Source: Cryphonectria parasitica EP155
Lineage: Eukaryota; Ascomycota; Sordariomycetes; Diaporthales; Cryphonectriaceae
Direction: 5' to 3'
DNA: 64,000 nt
NCBI RefSeq assembly: GCF_011745365.1
Contig: NW_024468912.1
Span: 3,596,001-3,660,000 of the forward strand
Shown here: positions 57,501 through 64,000 of the stretch, in pieces
How the letters are laid out: the number at the start of each line of letters is the position of its first letter
Numbering within the stretch: position 1 is the first letter of the stretch
The notes under the pieces: generated by a model
Databases searched by the model: none
What the model was told of the DNA's origin: nothing
What the model saw: the letters and a program-made list of their open reading frames with translations, nothing else
Position numbers and translations under genes: made by a program

Positions 57501-60107
57501 TCTCTGGCAAGAAGGCCACTCACCAACTGATAAAGTTCGCAATACCCTTCATCTAAACAGCGTGCCCAGTGGACGGCGAAGCCCTAACATACTTTAAGCA
57601 GGGAAAGATTGCAAGTCGTTTTGAGTATCCCGCTAGAGAATGTATGTGTATGAGTACGTACCTGAGTACATATCAGGACTCAAGACCTCCTGCCTTCAAG
57701 TGAGGGCAGAGGTAAGTACCACCTCTATAGAATACCACCAGCCGAACCTTTCGTATTCTAGAACACAAGGGCTTTAGAAAATGGATATCTGAATGAGTCC
57801 GTGAAAGTACGTCGCGGTATACGCGGGAATATGGACCAGCTCACTGCGAGAGCAGAATCAACTTCAAAGCTCTCTCAGGGCCCAGCGAGTTGGCAGTGAA
57901 CCTCTAGCAGCGCGTTTCAGTCTCGAGGCAAGGAAATATGGCCCGGAGAGGTTGTCCAAACCATTCTCCCCGTACCACTACGGATAATCAGGTCGTATCT
58001 GTATCAAATCATATCCGACGTTTTCCCAGACCTGTGGGGGCGATGCCACTGGATCTGTCTCTTGCTCCCAAGAACCCCGGATGCCGGTGTCTTCCTCCTT
58101 GTGCAACACCAGACCACGCATTCGCCCTCGCCCAATCAAGCCGTCGCGCCCGGCCGTCTTACTCGAGAAAACAAGATCTTACCCTACGAGAAATGGCCTC
58201 GCTACTTGTGTCATCTGACGCACATTCATCTTCTTGCTCATGTCGTGTACCGTGCAGCTGGAATCACGAAGGGCGCAGGAAATGGAAATAGGGCCGTGGC
58301 TGAGCAGTGACACAGCAGGACTTCCCGATGCCGCGTCCGCCCTTTCCATTACTTTTACAGCTCGTACCATGGCTGACGAGCCGCTTCGGCTTCATTCACT
58401 TTGGGGGTGCTAATATCTGATGTGCATGTAACTAAAGGGCGGAATCCGGACCGCTCGCTGGGCTGCGTGGTCGACGTTTCAGCCACAACCAGCCTTGCAT
58501 GCAAAAGTTCATCGACCTATCCACGGTTTGCGTGTGAAGTCTCAGATGTTTCCGGTCGATCGCGGTGAGAGCTGCTGCTCGAGCTCAAGAGGAAAATAGC
58601 AACCGCAATGGAACAGCAACGATCCTATGGTTGGGTGGGTTGAAGCTGAAAATCGCCGAGTGTTCCCTCTGTAGACCAGATGTTTCCGGACTAACCCTAT
58701 ACGTTCAATGTTCCAGGTGTCGCCCTCGATATAGTCTTATGCGTAGCGGTTCGGAGCTGGCAAGACCATCACAAACAGCCTAGAGAAGAGCGAAACTGGC
58801 AGTTCCCAACCCTCAGTTGTCAGGCATCTGCGCAATCCGGTATTTGAATTATATGTATCGATCTGCATGCATGAGGGACTCCGTTGCCTATGCTGTTGTT
58901 ATCAACGAACGCCAACTCGACGGAGAGAGGGCTCAACAGTCTCAAAAGAGTCCTACATCCTCTTCTTCGACCAATTTAGTCGAAAATGATCACACAGTCC
59001 TAGGAGGAGGCATAGTGCGAACGCGAATGACGTCTAGGCAGCATCCGTCGTTATGGAGAGCAGTTAAATGAGCTACAAAGCTTGTCTCCTGAGGACGATC
59101 AAGCCTAGTTGATGACCTAACTCCAAATCCAGGAAACATCATCATTCATTCACTACCAAGCCGTCACTAGGAAGGCCGTAGGACTAGGGACTGATTTGAG
59201 GTTGTTTCCTTCAACGCCAGATGCTTTACCAGCCAACCAGCGCCAATAAGGTCTCTTGGAAGGCACAGTTCCGTTGAAGCGCCGTCTTCTTTCTGGGCCG
59301 AGATGGAGAAGTCGCGAATAAGAGGTTTTGTTGTAAAACCTGTACACAGTGGGAAGGAGCGATCACCAGTGTTACCAGTACCCTCAAAGAACTCTTTCAG
59401 GGCCAGGTTGCCCTAAACTTCTCCTGCTCATCATTAACGATCAAACTATTCAGTCCCCCCTCCAGACTAACGACGCTGTGTTTAGCTTCTTGGTGTCTTT
59501 GTTCTTTCACACACATAAAGCTAAGCAATTTCTTGCTCAGCATCACCGTCGTGGTCTGGAAGAGATCGGCCGTTCTCTCTATGGGCCAAAACAGCATGGT
59601 CAACAGTCCTGACGACATAGATGCCTCTTAGCGGGCGACTTGACACTCTCGCCAGCGTCCGCCTAAGGTTTAGCCGTCACTTTTTGGAGGGAGAAGGGGC
59701 ATGTGATAAACACCAAACCACTCTAAAATCAAGCGTAACAAGATAGCAAAACTTAGATTCAGCTCTCTGCTTTAACACTTCTCAGGCGCAGGCGGCCGGT
59801 GCTGGCCACAGGCTCACGCCGGTCGCCCTGGGTCTGGTCAGCTTAATATAGCTGGATCTATAAGCTGCTGCAAAAGAACTCTGGTGTACACTCTTGAATC
59901 CATGACGTGGACAATCGCGAGAATCGAGCGCAGCCGAAAAGTATATATAGACACCTCCCTGCCGCTGCTGGAACTGGTGTTTCTCCTTTCCCTGGTCCTC
60001 GTAAACCAAAATCCGTTTAGACATACACGATCTCAGTCAAGTCCTTGATGTGTGCAGTCTCGTCTTCTTCTTGACTTCCTCCAACCTCGCTCAGAGAAGC
60101 CTCGACG
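54551..60107. other. Gene-poor 5.5-kb region
   Basis: No conserved coding motif was recognised on either strand. Several 60-125-codon ORFs occur (for example 54,550-54,840, 55,955-56,335, 57,238-57,597), but none has family signatures or convincing splice partners. It may hold degraded repeats; none could be delimited by eye. Confidence 0.5.
59941..59950 (+). promoter_or_regulatory. TATA box of the secreted-protein gene
   Basis: GTATATATAG lies 158 nt upstream of the ATG at 60,108 in otherwise mixed-composition DNA, and is a good match to a TATA element. Confidence 0.6.
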
Positions 60108-60374
60108 ATGCGCCTGCTCGTATTCTTTACGATGGTGGCAGCACCGCTGGCTACTAGCATCATGGCGGCTGCTGTACCAAGTAGCAACACCACGGCCGTG
60201 CTCCTCTCTCCGAGAGTGCTGCCGCCCGAAATGGACCCCAGCTGGAATAGGAAATGTTGGTTCCAGGGCGACGACACATATTTCTCCGCCGTCACTGAGA
60301 TCTTCGCCAGGGAATTCGATCTCAGAGGCGGCTCGTGCGGAAAGGGACTTCTGGACAACCTTCGCGGCGGTACG

Positions 60375-60410
<36 letters not shown>

Positions 60411-60731
60411 CAGCAAGTTGGGATCGTCCTTCGCTAACAAACCCAAAAATGAGCAGAATGCTACACCCAGAATATCAAGAACTGGGGATGCGACCGCATC
60501 GGGACGGCTGGCATCTATGCCCACTTCGAGCTTTCGCCCAGGATTGCCTTCTTTCCCGTCTGGACGGAAGGCTGCGTGGAGAGAGCCTTTGCGATCGCAG
60601 CGCGATACGAGTCGGCGCCGGACACCATCAAGTGTTGCAGGGCCTCGGACGACGTCTGCTTCAGGGATGCGCCTGGTCACCAGGCCATTCCCGAGGCCGG
60701 CGAGAAATGGGACTGGCGAACCGACGACTAG
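60108..60731 (+). CDS. Small secreted Cys-rich protein (effector candidate)
   Basis: Two exons (60108-60369 and 60457-60731) join in phase 1 over an 87-nt intron (donor GTACGT, CGCTAAC branch, acceptor GAGCAG) whose start is a long (TC)n run. The product is 178 aa. A signal peptide (MRLLVFFTMVAAPLATSIMA) ends near AAAVPSS. The mature part has eight Cys, in the contexts KCWF, GSCG, ECYT, GCDR, GCVE, KCCR and VCFR, an even number suitable for disulfides. It has no recognisable family. Isolation in a gene-poor stretch, secretion, size and Cys content fit candidate effectors, though only expression data would show that. Confidence 0.78.
60377..60405. repeat. (TC)n microsatellite in an intron
   Basis: A pure dinucleotide run begins seven bases after the donor splice site of the secreted-protein gene. 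Length changes there could affect splicing. Confidence 0.85.
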
Positions 60732-63480
60732 GCCACCATCTCCTTCGAATGGTAAAGGCCTTCGGTCCTTGGGCCGGCGTGGTTAGGGCCGTCATAGGAC
60801 GCAGTGTGTCTGGCTGGCGATGGAGTTTGACACTCGAGACATCCCATTGAAGGAAGCCGTGGATGATGTGCTCATGATGGTTTTGTGACAAGAAAGAAGA
60901 TACCCCAGCATCAAAAGTTTGCATAATATAAACTTGTCAGAACCACGAAACAATAGAAAAATGTATGAAGAGCACGAGTGCCTAATATCCTAATAGGGTT
61001 ACCTTCACACGATGGATGGAATCCTTCTCCGCAAGCACGAAAGAAGCCTCAAAAGTAGTCACACTTGTGTCTTCCACCAATAGGGATACGGCTATAGATG
61101 CAGGACTTTTACGGCACTCCCCGTCCGTTAAACAGAAAACTAAGATTACTTTTGACTCAAGTACGTAGGGCTTGTTCAGCGCATGTCACCCGTCGGAAGA
61201 GAGGTTGTTGACCAAAGCAGCCCCTTGTCCGCCTCACCAGGTCTCATCGAGACCGCTGCGCTGGTGCAGGTGATATTACTGTGTAAGTTCTCACGCGACA
61301 AAAGACTTTAAAAGCCATGAAAGGTGGTGTGCAGCCTCCGCGGCGAGCGGGCGACGGGGTCCCCCCTTCTCCAAGGTTTACTGCACGTCAGCTGCGGGCA
61401 AGACTGACATGGTGGTCTGAAGATGAGCAGGTGATGCATCTTGCATTAGAGACGACATCCAAAGAGGATCGGATCTCCCCTGTTGGACTGACTTTCTCCA
61501 TTCACCATTCACAAAACGGAAAGCTGTAACGAGGATAGTACGTGTATGAATGAAGATCTCGTTGAGCCATGGGCTGAGACCGTGCAAAGTCATCGTACGA
61601 AGCGCCCTAGCCGCCCCTGATATTCATCTGACGGGGGATCTCGATTCCTGGCGCTGTTGATCGCAATACAGTGTACTGTAGGTGGTCTGCAGTGTCCTGC
61701 CGGGCCGGAAGGGGGGCGGGGGAAACAAATGCCTGGAGACCCTGAACTCTAAAGTCTCATACCTATGCAGGGTTGCGTCATTGGAAACGGTGGGCTTTTA
61801 TGGAGGGGCTTTTTTTCTTCTTCTCTATAGAGAGAGAGAGATAGAAAATAGAAAGGTAATGAAGAGGGCAACCAATCAGCTCTTTGAAAGAAACTATTTG
61901 AAGTTGAAGAGAGGAAGATAGGAGTGAAGAGGGGGGAGCATAAGGAAGAGGGAATAAGAGGGAAAAGAGGTAGTTGAAGAAAGAAAATAAAGAATCACTA
62001 AATACAAATACACCAGATGTCAAGAGAGAAGATGGAAAGAATAGAAAGAGAAAAAAAAAGGTTACCTAATAGAGGAGGGGGAATTGGCTTTGGATGGAGG
62101 TCCGCGTGGTCAGACCTGGGGCTGTACGACCTTACCCCAGATTCAAGAAGGTCATCTGGCCTGAGTCGGCCAGCCTTGGAGGCTGGAGAGACCCCACTAA
62201 TAATACATCGATGTTTTATTGTGAATCTTGAATTACTATACATCAATCAGATCGTATGAATCTGACCACGATGCACTTACTGTACAAGTAATGGAGACCA
62301 CCAGTGAAACCGGGACAGCCGCCGTCGTCATCGAGCGTTCCCTGATTTGAGAGAGACAAGAGCGGAAAAGAGGAAGAGGATACTGATAAGACATTGTGAA
62401 GTTCTGCTGGCTATATCCTTGGCAGGGCAGGAAAGATAGGATAAAAAGAGACCCTCAAGTGGAGACATGACAGCACCGTGCAGGGTCACCGTCCATCCGC
62501 TATAGTCTTACGGAACGGCATCACTGGAGACCAGATCCAATTGTTGCCCAAGGAGGGGGGAAGTCAAGATACGCGAAGGTGCAGAGATGAAAAACAAGGG
62601 GAAGGGTAAAGGATTGTACGTGCCATGTGCTACAGGAACTTCTCATAATAAACAAACATGAGACCATTCTATCCCAATCTCAGGGTCTCAAGATGCGGAA
62701 AAGGGGGTTGCGAATGATGAAGAATGATAGGTCGAACATAGCAGATACGCTAAAGTTTAGGGGTGACACCTGTAACTCCACAGCACATAGGCCTGCACAG
62801 GTACCTGGAGCCGTTATCACTCTTCCCCCATCCGCCCCAGTCTCCCAGGATTCCAGGTTAAGTACGTTACAGGGGTCTTGGATTGGGTTGGGGGCCTGGC
62901 TCAGCTGCGGCCACCACATGTGCTGAGCGGCAGGCGGCCCCCCAGAGAGGCCATCCAGCCCGACCAGACCCAAGAACTCGACACTTACTCTCACGTAACC
63001 TTGTTCACGACGATTGCTGCAACCTGACCTTAGCAACACACCGCATCCTCCACCTGGCCTGTCACCTACCACCTGCCACCAGCCACCTGCCACCCAAGGA
63101 CCTTGCCAACCCGTTCGATTGCACGAGCACGCTTTATGCATCCATCCTCTCCTCACATGCCCTCCACCCGTCTTGTACTGTGCTTGGATCGTGTAGTCAG
63201 CCAGCTTTGAGTCAACGCAGCCGAACCGACTCCACCAGACCACCCCCAAAAGCTTCTAGTGACCGACTGACTGGAATCGAGACGGCAACCTCACTGCCGT
63301 ACCATTCGCTCGCCTGTCCTTGTTGATCCAGCCCACACACCCTATCGGCTCTACTGGCCTGGTTTTTTTTCTCTCTTTCCTTTCTCGGGCTTTTGACCTG
63401 ACCGACGTTGTCTTTCTGCTCCTTTTCTCTTTTTTTTGCTTTTTGCTTCTACTTGACGAGGATTAGAAGGGTGATGCCGT
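60732..63480. other. Gene-poor 2.7-kb intergenic
   Basis: No gene was recognised. A strongly purine-rich strand runs from about 61,815 to 62,065. The last 0.6 kb before 63,481 is pyrimidine-rich, as expected of a promoter and 5' UTR. Confidence 0.55.
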
Positions 63481-64000
63481 ATGCCTTTCTCAAGTCCAAA
63501 GAGCAACTCCAGGCTGCCGTCTAACATCCCTCTACGAACCCTTCCTGACTCCTCTTCCGGCTCTCGGTTGCACAACTCACACGATACCGAGGAATCGACG
63601 TCATTTCTCCGGGCAGAGCACGGAGCAGGCGCAGGCAGCTCCTCGTTTTCCGGCTACCGCGTCGACAGGCCCGGCTCTGATTCAGAGGACGACACCGATT
63701 CCTGGATCGAGACTGGAGACATTGGCGAGCAGATCGACGTCGAGGATCCGCTACGCGCAAGGCTCAACGACACACTCGACGAGTCTGTCCTCGCTGGCCT
63801 GAAGCCTCGGCATCTCCACGGCAAGCAGGACGGTCCTGGGAGCAAGAAGGAGAAGAAGCGCGTTCGTATTCACGACGACGCCACATACTATAATCAAGAC
63901 GGCTCCCACGGGCACATCGGCGTCGTCAACAAGGAGGCAATTGAGGTCCCAGAGGTGGTCTCTCTCCAGCCGTCCAGAGCGCAACGCTTCGTAACCGCCA
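63481..64000 (+). CDS. N-terminal part of an unidentified protein (runs off the window)
   Basis: An open frame from ATG 63,481 continues to the window edge (173 codons, no stop). The product opens with a Ser-rich segment (MPFSSPKSNSRLPSN), then an acidic stretch (GSDSEDDTDSWIETGDIGEQ), DPLRARLNDTLDESVLAGLK and a basic patch KKEKKRVRIHDD. This composition looks like a cytosolic N-terminal tail of a larger, possibly membrane, protein, but no domain is visible yet. The upstream DNA is CT-rich like other promoters here. Confidence 0.75.
   Translation, partial: MPFSSPKSNSRLPSNIPLRTLPDSSSGSRLHNSHDTEESTSFLRAEHGAGAGSSSFSGYRVDRPGSDSEDDTDSWIETGDIGEQIDVEDPLRARLNDTLDESVLAGLKPRHLHGKQDGPGSKKEKKRVRIHDDATYYNQDGSHGHIGVVNKEAIEVPEVVSLQPSRAQRFVTA

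Noticed and set aside
57238..57597. 119-codon ORF in the gene-poor block
   Set aside because: Two overlapping frames look equally plausible and neither matches a known family or has flanking splice sites.
62085..62210. Possible tRNA-like or structured RNA
   Set aside because: Short GC hairpins are present, but no acceptor/T-arm arrangement or Pol III boxes could be found.

Overview
This window is nuclear DNA from a filamentous ascomycete (Pezizomycotina). Coding sequence is broken by many short introns (about 54-165 nt) with GTRAGT-like donors, CTRAC-like branch sites and YAG acceptors. The gene families are typically fungal: HET domain, NLR-ankyrin, CHS7 chaperone, GH54, GH76, amadoriase and Gfd2-like. 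There is also an intron-containing tRNA gene. The mix of plant-wall enzymes, cell-wall remodelling genes, incompatibility-type genes and a small secreted Cys-rich protein would suit a plant-associated Sordariomycete. The species cannot be named from sequence alone.

Layout. 0-5 kb: tRNA-Ser(CGA), a decayed GMC oxidoreductase 3' end, a Gfd2/QIP-like DEDDh exonuclease gene (-), and a Galpha-like pseudogene with two in-frame TAG codons. 6-7.3 kb: alpha/beta hydrolase (-). 8-20.2 kb: an NLR-type locus with an ankyrin/subtilisin (S8) gene (-), a 281-aa unknown gene (-) and, transcribed divergently, a 1,790-aa NACHT-like/ankyrin/ZZ-finger receptor (+). 20.8-22.5 kb: secreted arabinofuranosidase abfB (-). 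26-28.4 kb: a fungal N-terminal coiled-coil plus ubiquitin-like protein (+). 28.8-29.8 kb: Nudix hydrolase (-). 30.9-33.6 kb: HET-domain protein (+). 36.4-38.7 kb: Cys-rich single-pass surface protein (+). 39.7-41.8 kb: GH31 alpha-xylosidase-like enzyme (-). 44.2-46.0 kb: GPI-type GH76 mannanase, DFG5/DCW1 (+). 46.7-48.5 kb: fructosyl-amine oxidase-like flavoenzyme (+). 49.3-50.3 kb: SDR of the hydroxynaphthalene/versicolorin reductase type (-). 52.0-52.6 kb: small tetraspan membrane protein (+). 53.2-54.6 kb: CHS7-like chaperone (-). 54.6-60.1 kb is gene-poor. 60.1-60.7 kb: secreted Cys-rich protein (+). The window ends inside the first exon of another gene (63,481 on).

The most interesting region is 8-20 kb. 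A peptidase-domain protein with an ankyrin-type N-terminus, an unknown beta-rich protein and a receptor with NLR architecture lie side by side, the last two head to head across about 0.63 kb. The receptor has canonical introns and a 4.25-kb open exon, yet both its N-terminal hydrolase nucleophile and its Walker A motif look degenerate. HET and ubiquitin-like genes follow 6-11 kb away. Together this looks like an allorecognition or innate-immunity island; that function is inference. Exon structures were assembled by hand from splice signals and family motifs, and no database search was possible.
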